From positions 44,571 to 108,570 of the forward strand of contig CAVVIO010000020.1 of assembly GCA_963748095.1 (NCBI GenBank): a stretch of 64,000 nucleotides of DNA. The letters are read 5' to 3'. Under the pieces are notes generated by a model that was not told the origin of the DNA, did not search any database, and was given only the letters and a program-made list of their open reading frames with translations. Positions 27,709 through 36,092 of this stretch are shown here, piece by piece (positions within the stretch are counted from its first letter, which is position 1; every line of letters starts with the position of its first letter). The DNA is from CAVVIO01 sp963748095. Its GTDB lineage: Bacteria; Bacteroidota; Bacteroidia; Bacteroidales; UBA10428. The position numbers and the translations under genes are program-made.

Positions 27709-29046
27709 ATGGATGTAGAGAAAATATTGCTTGATCTGGAAAAACGAAATCCCGGAGAAGCAGAGTATTTACAGGCAGTACGCGAGGTACTAGATTCGAT
27801 CGAAGAGGTTTACAATGAGAATCCGCAGTTCGAATCCGTCAATCTTATTGAACGCCTGATAGAGCCCGACAGGGTGCTGACATTTAAGGTTCCCTGGGTG
27901 GATGACGAAGGACAGGTCCACGTGAACCGTGGTTACAGAGTACAGTTCAACAATGCCATAGGGCCTTACAAAGGGGGATTACGTTTTCACCCAAGTGTTA
28001 ATCTAAGCATTCTCAAATTTTTGGGTTTTGAGCAGATCTTTAAGAACAGCCTTACCACGTTGCCAATGGGCGGTGGAAAGGGAGGTTCCGATTTTCAGCC
28101 CAAAGGAAAATCGAATGCCGAGATCATGCGTTTTTGCCAGGCTTTTATGCTGGAGTTATGGAAAATCATCGGGCCCGAGACCGACGTACCGGCAGGTGAT
28201 ATTGGAGTAGGTGCCCGTGAGATCGGTTTTCTTTACGGGATGTACAAAAAACTGGCTCACGAAAATTCAGGTATACTTACCGGAAAAGGGCTAAACTGGG
28301 GCGGTAGTCTTATTCGTCCCGAAGCTACCGGATTTGGCGCCGTGTACTTTGCCAAGGAAATGCTTGCTACCCGTAATGAATTACTAAATGGTAAAACAGT
28401 AGCCGTTTCGGGATTCGGAAACGTTGCCTGGGGCGCTGTTACCAAATTGAATGAGCTGGGTGCAAAAGTTGTTACTTTATCCGGTCCCGACGGATATATA
28501 TATGATGAGGAAGGTATATCCGGTGAGAAAATTCAATACATGCTCGAACTCCGGTCAACCAACGAGGATATAGTGGAACCTTTTGCCAGTGAATTTAAAA
28601 GCGCGGTTTTTGTTAAAGATAAACATCCATGGGAAGTAAAGTGCGATATTGCCATGCCCTGCGCTACACAAAACGAACTTGACCTGGAAGACGCCAAAAG
28701 CCTGGTTAAAAACGGTTGTATTTGTGTGTGTGAAGGCGCCAATATGCCCAGCGTCCCCAAGGCTATCGAATATATTCAGAAGAATGGTCTGTTATTCGGC
28801 CCCGGAAAAGCCGCTAATGCAGGTGGTGTTGCTACTTCCGGACTTGAAATGAGTCAGAATGCCATGAAACTGATGTGGCCGAAAGGGGAAGTAGATGACC
28901 GTTTGCATCATATTATGGGTTCCATTCATGCTTCGTGTGTAAATTACGGTACCCGCCCCGACGGATATATCGATTACGTGAAAGGAGCCAATATTGCCGG
29001 TTTTCTGAAAGTTGCCAATGCAATGATAGATCAGGGGGTGATTTAA
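27709..29046 (+). CDS. gdhA: NADP-type glutamate dehydrogenase (hexameric, small)
   Basis: A 445-residue protein of the normal GDH-S length. It interconverts 2-oxoglutarate plus ammonia with glutamate. Visible are the substrate site PYKGGLRFHPSVN with Lys, the second Lys in TTLPMGGGKGGSDF, the catalytic Asp in VPAGDIGVGAREIGFLYG, and the Rossmann VAVSGFGNVAWGA. The GFGNVAWGA spacing and overall length fit NADP-dependent biosynthetic enzymes; cofactor preference is inference. It is monocistronic. Confidence 0.96.
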   Translation: MDVEKILLDLEKRNPGEAEYLQAVREVLDSIEEVYNENPQFESVNLIERLIEPDRVLTFKVPWVDDEGQVHVNRGYRVQFNNAIGPYKGGLRFHPSVNLSILKFLGFEQIFKNSLTTLPMGGGKGGSDFQPKGKSNAEIMRFCQAFMLELWKIIGPETDVPAGDIGVGAREIGFLYGMYKKLAHENSGILTGKGLNWGGSLIRPEATGFGAVYFAKEMLATRNELLNGKTVAVSGFGNVAWGAVTKLNELGAKVVTLSGPDGYIYDEEGISGEKIQYMLELRSTNEDIVEPFASEFKSAVFVKDKHPWEVKCDIAMPCATQNELDLEDAKSLVKNGCICVCEGANMPSVPKAIEYIQKNGLLFGPGKAANAGGVATSGLEMSQNAMKLMWPKGEVDDRLHHIMGSIHASCVNYGTRPDGYIDYVKGANIAGFLKVANAMIDQGVI

Positions 29047-29182
29047 CTCCCTTTTTTAGATTTCAATTATACCTGCCCCGTCTTTAAATGGCCTGGATAG
29101 ATGTGAGGAGTGTGTCCATTAATCAGGATAATTGTTTATTTTTATAAATTTCAAACAATAATTCGGATTAATTGATTGGGCT

Positions 29183-30091
29183 ATGAAACCACTCTGGGGC
29201 ATTGATCTGGGAGGGACTAAAACAGAAGGAGTTGTCTTCGATCAGGATACGGAAAAGGTATTGTGCAGAAAGCGTGTGCCTACAGAACGGGAAAAAGGAT
29301 ACGAGCACATACTCGAAAATATCGGGCTACTGGTTAATTCACTTTCACGCGAAACTGGATTGTATCCGGAAACAATCGGTATTGGAACTCCGGGTACACT
29401 TGATCCGGTATCCAACACCCTGAAGAACAGTAATACCACCTGTTTGATAGGCAAGCCATTGAAACAGGACATCGAAAAACTGTTAAAAGTAAACATTAAA
29501 ATAGCGAATGATGCCAATTGTTTCGCCCTTGCAGAAACACATCTGGGTGCTGTTCGTAAATTTCAGCCGGATGCGGAAACGGTATTCGGAATAATTCTGG
29601 GAACCGGCGTGGGCGGCGGAATTATTGTAAACGGAAATGTTATTTCCGGAAAGCAGGGTATAGCCGGCGAATGGGGACATAATTTCCTTGATGATTCGGG
29701 AGGCAACTGTTATTGTGGAAAAACCGGTTGTGTGGAAACCATCCTTTCAGGACCGGCGCTTGAGAAATATTATTACAAGATATCCGGAAAACTTAAAACA
29801 TTGAAACAGATTTCTGATATTTCCGGTAAAAATACAGATAAAGCTGCTGAAATGACCATTCAACGCTTATGTCATTTTTTTGGTAAAGCCATTGCAGTGG
29901 TAATAAATATTCTCGACCCTGATATTATAGTAGTTGGAGGAGGAGTTGGAAATATCGAAGCTATTTACAATGAGGGTGTAAGTGAAATTGAGAAGTATGT
30001 TTTCAATAACCGTATGGAAACGCCGGTCGTCAGACCTGTTCTTGGTGACAGTGCCGGAGTTTTCGGTGCAGCAATATTGGTAAGAAACTGA
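29183..30091 (+). CDS. ROK family sugar kinase
   Basis: A 302-residue ROK protein without an N-terminal HTH, so a kinase rather than a repressor. The ATP motif is GIDLGGTKTEGVV (residues 5-17). IGIGTPGTLDP, NDANCFALAE, GIILGTGVGGGIIVNG, the GEWGHN motif and the zinc loop CYCGKTGCVE follow in order. Catalytic Asp is in IANDANC. Glucokinase, fructokinase or N-acetylmannosamine kinase are all possible; the E-x-G-H motif favours hexose kinases. It ends at the edge of the gene-poor repeat island. Confidence 0.92.
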   Translation: MKPLWGIDLGGTKTEGVVFDQDTEKVLCRKRVPTEREKGYEHILENIGLLVNSLSRETGLYPETIGIGTPGTLDPVSNTLKNSNTTCLIGKPLKQDIEKLLKVNIKIANDANCFALAETHLGAVRKFQPDAETVFGIILGTGVGGGIIVNGNVISGKQGIAGEWGHNFLDDSGGNCYCGKTGCVETILSGPALEKYYYKISGKLKTLKQISDISGKNTDKAAEMTIQRLCHFFGKAIAVVINILDPDIIVVGGGVGNIEAIYNEGVSEIEKYVFNNRMETPVVRPVLGDSAGVFGAAILVRN

Positions 30092-30260
30092 GTGATGAAA
30101 TATGAATGAGGAGCAATGAGTTGTACAAGGCCGGAAAACGATAATATGAAGGTGCGATGAGGCGAAAGGGGGGTCAACTTGAAAAGTTGAGGAGATGAAA
30201 CTTTTCATGGTAGTTAAAATATTTTTACATTAACAATAGGGAGATCTATCAATATTAATA

Positions 30261-30360
30261 GCTCCAAAGGAGCCAGGTCATAAGTATAGCCCAAAGGGCT
30301 ATGTGTTGATATAATAGATGAAATACGAGCACCAAAGGTGCGCGGTCATATATATTTTAA
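30261..30360 (+). repeat. REP-like hairpin cluster upstream of the transposase relic
   Basis: Three stem-loops have loop AAA: GCTCC-AAA-GGAGC (30261-30273), ATAGCCC-AAA-GGGCTAT (30296-30312) and GCACC-AAA-GGTGC (30339-30351). The first and third share the context GC[T/A]CCAAAGG[A/T]GC..GGTCATA, with a paired T-A to A-T change that keeps the stem. This is the layout of REP elements recognised by RAYT transposases. Confidence 0.7.
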
Positions 30361-30393
30361 TCCAAATTGAGAATTTAATAAGAAAACTTACTC

Positions 30394-30600
30394 GATTTTA
30401 TTCGTGAAACTCAAATTTTAAAAGCGAAGCACATTAACCCCGAATTTATCGGGGGTAAGATGAACGAATCCCGATAGCGTAGCGTATCGGGATAAATGAG
30501 TTTAACCTGCCAGATGTCAGGCTGGTACTCCGCCACTTGGAGCGAAATATAATAAATTCGAATTTTGATACTTTGTCCGCTTGCGGCGGGGTCGTTCATT
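30394..30600. repeat. structured intergenic repeat, copy 2 (207 bp)
   Basis: Near-identical to 13153-13395 except for the missing segment of about 34 bases. The three hairpins are kept: CCCCGA/TCGGGG at 30437-30453, TCCCGATA/TATCGGGA near 30468-30491, and the ACCTGCC/GGCTGGT stem. The minus-strand frame shared with copy 1 runs from ATG at 30599 down to 30411. Its 3' end abuts the promoter-like element of the transposase relic. Confidence 0.8.
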
Positions 30601-30627
30601 GAAAATATTTTCGGAAAATTAACTTTG
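30599..30627 (+). promoter_or_regulatory. promoter-like element of the transposase relic
   Basis: TTG (30599-30601), 18 bases, then TAACTTTG (30620-30627), a match to the Bacteroidota -33/-7 pair. The relic ATG follows 30 bases further on. Confidence 0.5.
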
Positions 30628-30657
30628 TTATATTTCAAACTATTACTATTTTCAAGT

Positions 30658-30792
30658 ATGCCACAATCATTAGTTAAAAACTATATAATAAACCAGGAAA
30701 CGCATCACAAGAAAATATCATTTCAGGATGAATACAGGGCCTTTTTAAAAAAATATGATATAGAATATGATGAGAGATATGTTTGGGATTAA
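30658..30792 (+). pseudogene. IS200/RAYT-type (Y1) transposase, internally deleted relic
   Basis: A 44-codon frame. It starts MPQSLVKNYI, the conserved N-terminus of Bacteroidota IS200-like or REP-associated tyrosine transposases, and jumps straight to NQETHHKKISFQDEYRAFLK and DIEYDERYVWD, their conserved C-terminus. About 100 residues between the two, including the HUH pair and catalytic Tyr, are absent. The join reads NYI/INQE, as expected for a deletion between two short repeats that both encode Tyr-Ile. The ends are undecayed and in frame, so the deletion is a single clean event. The product cannot be a catalytically active transposase. An upstream in-frame ATG at 30565 lies inside the repeat and is not a natural start. 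Confidence 0.8.
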
Positions 30793-30832
30793 GACTTCGC
30801 ACCTTTGGGCTTAAGTTTTGGGTTACATTCTA

Positions 30833-30876
30833 CCTTGGGCTTAAGCCCAAGGCTTATGATAGCGCACCTTTGGTGC
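30833..30876 (-). repeat. palindrome and inverted REP-like hairpin downstream of the relic
   Basis: CCTTGGGCTTAAGCCCAAGG (30833-30852) is a perfect 20-base palindrome. At 30864-30876 GCACC-TTT-GGTGC is, on the minus strand, AGCACCAAAGGTGCGC..TCATA, the inverted counterpart of the hairpin at 30338-30360. The relic is thus bracketed by inverted REP-like units. Confidence 0.7.
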
Positions 30877-31156
30877 TAAAACAGGAAGAAAAAAAATGAA
30901 AAGTAAAGAGTTCTCATATATATATACTCCTCCAAAACTATTTAAACTGATCCCGAAAGGGCTAAATCCAGGTAACAGGATTGGCTATTGTCGGAGTCTA
31001 TAAAATCCTTTAATTTAATAGTCTACAGTCTAAATGCCTATGGTCTAAACGCCTATCACGTTTGTTAATTAATTATGAAAATTAAAAGCAGGATTCAAAG
31101 GATACAAAAAGTCAAATATGTAAATTTGGCCTTTCATTTCTGAAACGTCGACAATT

Positions 31157-33493
31157 GTGCAAGATTATCTGAAAACACTCAATCCTTCCCAGGAAGAAGC
31201 AGTTATAACAACCGAAGGCCCAACACTGGTAATTGCCGGTGCCGGTGCCGGTAAAACCAGGGTACTTACTTACCGGATAGCTTACCTGTTAAGCAGGGGA
31301 GTAAAACCTTCATCCGTTCTGGCGCTGACTTTTACTAACAAAGCAGCCCGTGAAATGAAAGAAAGAATTGCCCAGCTGGTTGGTAATGATCTGTCAAAGT
31401 ACCTGTGGATGGGCACCTTTCACTCTATCTTTGCCAAGATACTACGAACAGAAGCAGTTGTGATGGGTTATAAATCCACCTTCTCTATTTACGATACCGA
31501 TGATTCCAAAAGCCTCATCCGGTCGATATTGAAAGAACTGAATCTGGATGATAAGATATATAAACCGGGCGAAGTACTAAGTCGCATATCCTCAGCTAAA
31601 AACAACCTCATTACGGCACAGGCATATTACAACAATGCCCAGATACAGGAACGTGACCGTGCGGCACAACGACCGCGAATAGCTGACATATATAAGATCT
31701 ATGCCGGACGTTGTAAAAAAGCAGGTGCCATGGATTTCGACGATCTGCTGCTGAATACGAATATACTATTCCGCGATTTTCCCGAAATTCTCAGGAAATA
31801 CCAGAACAAATTCAAATATATCCTGGTAGATGAATACCAGGATACAAACTACTCGCAATATCTAATTGTAAAAAAACTCGGACAGGAGCATAACAACATC
31901 TGTGTGGTAGGCGACGATGCACAAAGTATTTATTCTTTTCGCGGGGCCAAGATCGAAAATATTCTGAATTTCCGTAATGATTACCCAACTTATCACCTTG
32001 TAAAACTGGAACAAAACTACCGGTCTACTCAGACGATCGTGAATGCGGCCAATAGTATTATCGAAAAAAACAGGGACCAGATCCGGAAACGCGTTTTCTC
32101 GAAAAATGAAGAAGGGGAAAAGATAAAGGTTGTAAAAGCTTTAACTGACCACGAAGAAGGATTCTTAGTGTCCGGGTCTATCCTTGAGACAGTGCTTAAA
32201 GAAAAACAACCTTACAGCGATTTTGCTATTCTTTACCGTACCAATGCACAGTCGAGAATATTCGAGGAAGCACTGCGTAAAAGAAATATTCCTTATAAAG
32301 TATATGGCAGTATTTCTTTTTACCAGCGGAAAGAAATTAAAGATCTGCTGGCATATCTCCGACTTACTGTTAATCTGCAGGACGACGAAGCATTGAAGCG
32401 CATAATTAATTATCCGGCAAGGGGGATTGGAAAAACCACCCTTGATAAGATAGCAGCAATAGCCAATGAAAAAGAACAAAGTATCTGGGATGTTCTTATG
32501 GAATCCACCAGCTATATTTCCCTGATTAACAGGGGTACTTTTTCCAAACTGCAATCGTTTGTAGGAATGATCAATGGTTACAGAAAAAATTTGGCTATAT
32601 CCAATGCTTACGAACTTGCAAATGAAGTCGCCACGTCATCAGGCATATTACGCGATTTGCATAACGGAAACAGTCCCGAGGAGATTAGCAAATACGAGAA
32701 CCTGGAAGAGCTGTTGAACGGTATTCGTGAATTTGTGGAAAACAACGATGAAGGTCTTGAAATGGTCACCCTGGAGAATTATCTTGAAAACATATCCCTG
32801 CTTACTGATGCGGATAATGAAAAGGAAGAAGACAAAAATAAGGTAACCATTATGACCATTCATTCTGCAAAGGGGCTAGAGTTTAATGATGTATATTTAG
32901 CGGGAGTGGAGGAGGAATTGTTTCCCTCACGGATGTCGTTTAATTCGCCGCAGAGTATGGAAGAAGAAAGGCGGTTGTTTTATGTTGCTGTAACACGCGC
33001 AAAAAAACGGGTAACTATTACCTATACACAATCACGTTATCGTTGGGGAACACCTACGGATTGTAAACCCAGCAGGTTTATCGACGAGATTGACCCCGAT
33101 TTTACCGACCGGACAGATGACACCTCGCAAAAAGCATCCCCATGGCAGAATGACAGTCTGGCAGGCTTTCCCGACAGGTCGCCTGCTTCACAAATAAACA
33201 AAAATATATTTGTTCCTCCTTCTAACGGGAAAGGCAGACTAAAGCGTATTGATCAGACAGAACGGGTTCCCATGAACACTTCCAAATCAGCTGACCCCGA
33301 TTTTAAATCGGATGCCCCGGAACTTATACAAACCGGCATGAATGTGGAACACCAGCGATTTGGTATGGGAAAGGTTATTCAGCTCGAAGGGGATTTCCCT
33401 AACAGAAAGGCGCTGGTACATTTTCAGGAGATTAATCAGCAGAAGCAGCTTTTACTGAAGTTTGCCAAACTGAGAATCGTTAAAACGATATAA
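31157..33493 (+). CDS. pcrA: UvrD/PcrA-family superfamily 1 DNA helicase
   Basis: A 778-residue ATP-dependent 3'-5' helicase used in nucleotide excision repair, replication restart and removal of recombination intermediates. Motifs in order: Q-motif LNPSQEEAV, Walker A AGAGAGKT at 27-34, motif Ia LALTFTNKAAREM, Walker B DEYQ at 225-228, VGDDAQSIYSFRGA, EQNYRST, TIHSAKGLEF and VAVTRAKKR. The C-terminal 50 residues (MNVEHQRFGMGKVIQLEG) are the PcrA/UvrD RNA-polymerase-binding domain. The start is GTG at 31157; no in-frame ATG gives the complete N-terminus. It follows a repeat island. Confidence 0.95.
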   Translation: MQDYLKTLNPSQEEAVITTEGPTLVIAGAGAGKTRVLTYRIAYLLSRGVKPSSVLALTFTNKAAREMKERIAQLVGNDLSKYLWMGTFHSIFAKILRTEAVVMGYKSTFSIYDTDDSKSLIRSILKELNLDDKIYKPGEVLSRISSAKNNLITAQAYYNNAQIQERDRAAQRPRIADIYKIYAGRCKKAGAMDFDDLLLNTNILFRDFPEILRKYQNKFKYILVDEYQDTNYSQYLIVKKLGQEHNNICVVGDDAQSIYSFRGAKIENILNFRNDYPTYHLVKLEQNYRSTQTIVNAANSIIEKNRDQIRKRVFSKNEEGEKIKVVKALTDHEEGFLVSGSILETVLKEKQPYSDFAILYRTNAQSRIFEEALRKRNIPYKVYGSISFYQRKEIKDLLAYLRLTVNLQDDEALKRIINYPARGIGKTTLDKIAAIANEKEQSIWDVLMESTSYISLINRGTFSKLQSFVGMINGYRKNLAISNAYELANEVATSSGILRDLHNGNSPEEISKYENLEELLNGIREFVENNDEGLEMVTLENYLENISLLTDADNEKEEDKNKVTIMTIHSAKGLEFNDVYLAGVEEELFPSRMSFNSPQSMEEERRLFYVAVTRAKKRVTITYTQSRYRWGTPTDCKPSRFIDEIDPDFTDRTDDTSQKASPWQNDSLAGFPDRSPASQINKNIFVPPSNGKGRLKRIDQTERVPMNTSKSADPDFKSDAPELIQTGMNVEHQRFGMGKVIQLEGDFPNRKALVHFQEINQQKQLLLKFAKLRIVKTI

Positions 33494-33507
33494 TAAATTT
33501 CTATTTC

Positions 33508-33539
33508 TTTGACAGATACATTTATTTCCATTAGTTTTG
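33508..33539 (+). promoter_or_regulatory. Bacteroidota-type promoter of the DUF4290-murA unit
   Basis: TTTG (33508-33511), 20 bases, TAGTTTTG (33532-33539). This is an exact fit to the -33 TTTG / -7 TAnnTTTG pattern of the phylum. Transcription would start near 33546, which leaves a leader of about 10 bases to ATG 33555 and rules out the TTG at 33537 as start. Confidence 0.7.
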
Positions 33540-33554
33540 CAAAAAAATAATATC

Positions 33555-34154
33555 ATGGATTACGATTATAATACCAGCAGGGGTAAACTTATTTTACCCG
33601 AGTATGGAAGGAATATTCAACATTTGGTGGAATTTATCAGAACTGTTGAAGACCGGGATGAAAGGAACAGGGTTGCTCGGGCAGTGATAGGCATTATGGG
33701 AAATATGAATCCTCATCTGAGAGATATCAGCGATTTTAAGCATAAATTGTGGGATCACCTGTTTATCATGGCGGACTTCGATCTGGATATCGATTCCCCT
33801 TATGAGGTACCTACCCATTTATCAATGAATCAACTACCCAAGGTTGTCCCTTATGGTACGCATAGAATTCGCTATAAGCATTATGGTTGGGTAATCGAGC
33901 AATTAATACAGGCTGCTATTGATTATCCTGAAGGGGAAGAAAAAGAACATCTTATTCGCACAATAGCCAATCAGATGAAAAAATCATATTTAACCTGGAA
34001 CAGGGAAGTGGTAAGTGATGAAATAATATTTGAGGATCTGCAACAATTATCCAAAGGAAAAATTTCTGTGAAAGACGGCTTAAAACTTCACGACTCACGC
34101 GAAATACTGGCCAAAAATAAAAGAAAAAGAACGGCGAGAAAGGGCAAATTTTAA
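33555..34154 (+). CDS. DUF4290 domain-containing protein
   Basis: A 199-residue soluble protein. It is recognised by the family start MDYDYNTSRGKLILPEYGRNIQ and by the NRVARAVIGIMGNMNPHLRDISDFKHKLWDHLFIMADF segment. The second half is helical and the last 15 residues are very basic (NKRKRTARKGKF), which suggests nucleic-acid or ribosome contact, as inference only. It stands immediately upstream of murA (26 bases), an arrangement I recall from other Bacteroidota. The function is unknown. Confidence 0.9.
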   Translation: MDYDYNTSRGKLILPEYGRNIQHLVEFIRTVEDRDERNRVARAVIGIMGNMNPHLRDISDFKHKLWDHLFIMADFDLDIDSPYEVPTHLSMNQLPKVVPYGTHRIRYKHYGWVIEQLIQAAIDYPEGEEKEHLIRTIANQMKKSYLTWNREVVSDEIIFEDLQQLSKGKISVKDGLKLHDSREILAKNKRKRTARKGKF

Positions 34155-34180
34155 TCCTTCCGGTTTTCAGAACCTGATAC

Positions 34181-35488
34181 ATGGGATCATTTAAAATTAA
34201 AGGAGGCAATCATTTAAAGGGTGATTTAATTCCCCAGGGAGCGAAAAACGAGGCTCTTCAGGTAATTTGTGCTGCATTACTAACTTCACAGGAAGTTATT
34301 ATCCGGAATATTCCGGAAATAAGTGACGTGATGAATCTTATCGGATTACTGTCTGATATGGGTGTACAAGTAATAAAAAAAGCCCAGGGTGAATATGCTT
34401 TTTGTGCAAAGCAGGTAAATATAGAATACCTGCAATCTGAAACCTACCGCTCTCAAAGTTCAAGTCTGAGAGGATCCGTTATGATTGTTGGTCCGCTTTT
34501 AGCCCGTTTTGGGAAAGCTTATATTCCAAAACCCGGAGGTGACAGGATTGGCCGCAGAAGGCTTGATACTCATTTTGACGGTTTTCAGAAACTCGGTGCA
34601 GAATTCAAGTATTCGAGGAAAGAAGATATTTACGAAGTGGAGGCCCGTAAACTTCAGGGTGCATATATGCTGCTTGAAGAAGCATCGGTTACGGGAACGG
34701 CCAATATACTCATGACTGCCGTGATGACAAAAGGCATCACTACCATATATAATGCTGCCTGTGAACCTTATGTACAACAATTGTGTAAGATGCTGAACCG
34801 GATGGGAGCAAAAATTTCGGGAATAGGATCCAACCTGTTGACTATTGAAGGTGTAACAGAGCTTAACGGATGCGAGCATAATATACTACCCGATATGATA
34901 GAAGTTGGTAGTTTCATTGGTCTGGCTGCCATGACAGGTTCGGAACTAACCATTAAAAATGTTTCGTACCCGAATCTGGGTATTATTCCCAATTCCTTTA
35001 AAAGACTGGGTATACGATTTGAGCTGAGAGGAGATGATATTTATATTCCCGAACAGCATCACTATGAAATAGAAACCTTTATCGACGGTTCTATTATGAC
35101 TATCGATGATGCCCCATGGCCAGGGCTTACACCAGACCTGTTGAGTGTGTTACTGGTGGTCGCTACTCAGGCAAAAGGAAGTATTCTTATTCATCAGAAA
35201 ATGTTTGAAAGCCGCCTGTTTTTCGTTGATAAACTTATTGACATGGGGGCTCAGATCATTTTATGCGACCCCCACCGTGCAACGGTTATCGGACATGATC
35301 ACCGGTTAAAACTCAGGGCTACAACAATGACTTCTCCGGATATTCGGGCCGGGGTAGCTTTACTGATTGCAGCTCTTTCAACCGATGGAACCAGTATCAT
35401 TCATAATATTGAACAAATCGATCGTGGTTACCAGGATATTGATAAACGCCTGAACGCTATCGGAGCAGATATAGTGCGTATTGATTAA
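34181..35488 (+). CDS. murA: UDP-N-acetylglucosamine 1-carboxyvinyltransferase
   Basis: A 435-residue enzyme of the usual length. It transfers enolpyruvate from PEP to UDP-GlcNAc, the first committed step of peptidoglycan synthesis. Visible are FKIKGGNHLKGDLIPQGAKNEALQV with the Lys-Asn site, SSSLRGSVMIVGPLLARFG, the active loop KPGGDRIGRRRLDTH and the C-terminal DIRAGVALLIAAL. Where E. coli has Cys115, this protein has Asp121. That substitution is known to keep activity and make MurA insensitive to fosfomycin. It lies in a plus-strand run after DUF4290. Confidence 0.97.
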   Translation: MGSFKIKGGNHLKGDLIPQGAKNEALQVICAALLTSQEVIIRNIPEISDVMNLIGLLSDMGVQVIKKAQGEYAFCAKQVNIEYLQSETYRSQSSSLRGSVMIVGPLLARFGKAYIPKPGGDRIGRRRLDTHFDGFQKLGAEFKYSRKEDIYEVEARKLQGAYMLLEEASVTGTANILMTAVMTKGITTIYNAACEPYVQQLCKMLNRMGAKISGIGSNLLTIEGVTELNGCEHNILPDMIEVGSFIGLAAMTGSELTIKNVSYPNLGIIPNSFKRLGIRFELRGDDIYIPEQHHYEIETFIDGSIMTIDDAPWPGLTPDLLSVLLVVATQAKGSILIHQKMFESRLFFVDKLIDMGAQIILCDPHRATVIGHDHRLKLRATTMTSPDIRAGVALLIAALSTDGTSIIHNIEQIDRGYQDIDKRLNAIGADIVRID

Positions 35489-35531
35489 TTTTCACAAATT
35501 AATTTTCATAATCATCTTAAAAATAAATGTC

Positions 35532-36092
35532 ATGAAAACAAACAATATAATTTTGCTGATAATACTTACCACTGGTATGATAACAGGTTGCAATAGCAAC
35601 TCTCAGAAAAAGGTAAATTCCGGATCCGAAATTAAATCGGCTGCTACCGGACTTGAAATTGGACAGCAGGCTCCTGAACTGAATTTCGACACCCCGGAAG
35701 GTACATCGCTTGCTTTATCCTCTTTACGGGGGAAAATGGTGCTGGTAGATTTCTGGGCATCATGGTGTCCTCCCTGTCGTATGGAAAATCCTAATGTTGT
35801 AGCCACATATAATAAATTTAAGAATGCAAACTTCAAAAATGGCAAAGGATTTACTATTTATAGTGTTTCTCTCGATAAAGATAAATCAGCTTGGGTGTCT
35901 GCTATTGAGCAGGATAAGCTGGGATGGCCAAATCATGTAAGCGATCTGAAAGGCTGGCAATCCAAACCCGCTGAAATATATAACGTGGATGCCATTCCTA
36001 CAAATTTTTTACTGAATGGTAACGGTGTTATTGTAGCTAAAAACCTCAGAGGCCAGCAACTGGAACAAACACTTCAGGGACTGGTGGAATAA
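35532..36092 (+). CDS. TlpA-like thioredoxin-fold lipoprotein
   Basis: A 186-residue protein. The ATG at 35532 gives a lipoprotein signal (MKTNNIILLIILTTGMITGC, Cys near 20); an upstream in-frame start inside the murA end is less likely. The mature part is a TlpA/ResA-type domain: IGQQAPELNFDTPEGTSLALSSLRGKMVLVDFWASWCPPCRMENP with redox-active CPPC, then IYSVSLDKDKSAWVSAIEQ and the cis-Pro region DAIPTNFLLNGNGVIVAKNLRG. It probably reduces disulfides or haem-binding thiols at the periplasmic face. 43 bases after murA. Confidence 0.93.
   Translation: MKTNNIILLIILTTGMITGCNSNSQKKVNSGSEIKSAATGLEIGQQAPELNFDTPEGTSLALSSLRGKMVLVDFWASWCPPCRMENPNVVATYNKFKNANFKNGKGFTIYSVSLDKDKSAWVSAIEQDKLGWPNHVSDLKGWQSKPAEIYNVDAIPTNFLLNGNGVIVAKNLRGQQLEQTLQGLVE

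Larger units (their letters stand above)
30092..31156. other. 1.07-kb gene-poor island between ROK kinase and PcrA helicase
   Basis: The island holds, in order, several short perfect hairpins with AAA loops, the second copy of the structured repeat, a promoter-like element, a 44-codon transposase relic, a 20-base palindrome, an inverted REP-like hairpin, and two imperfect 15-base tandem units (31029-31043 and 31044-31058). No intact gene was found. The helicase promoter must be near the right edge. Confidence 0.7.

Noticed and set aside
30411..30638. 75-codon minus-strand frame in repeat copy 2 as a separate gene
   Set aside because: The reading frame is shared with copy 1 but no protein family was recognised and it lies entirely in a structured repeat, so it is described under the repeat.
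30565..30792. 75-codon frame beginning inside repeat copy 2
   Set aside because: Only the last 44 codons match a protein family; the upstream 31 codons are repeat sequence, and the natural start is ATG 30658.
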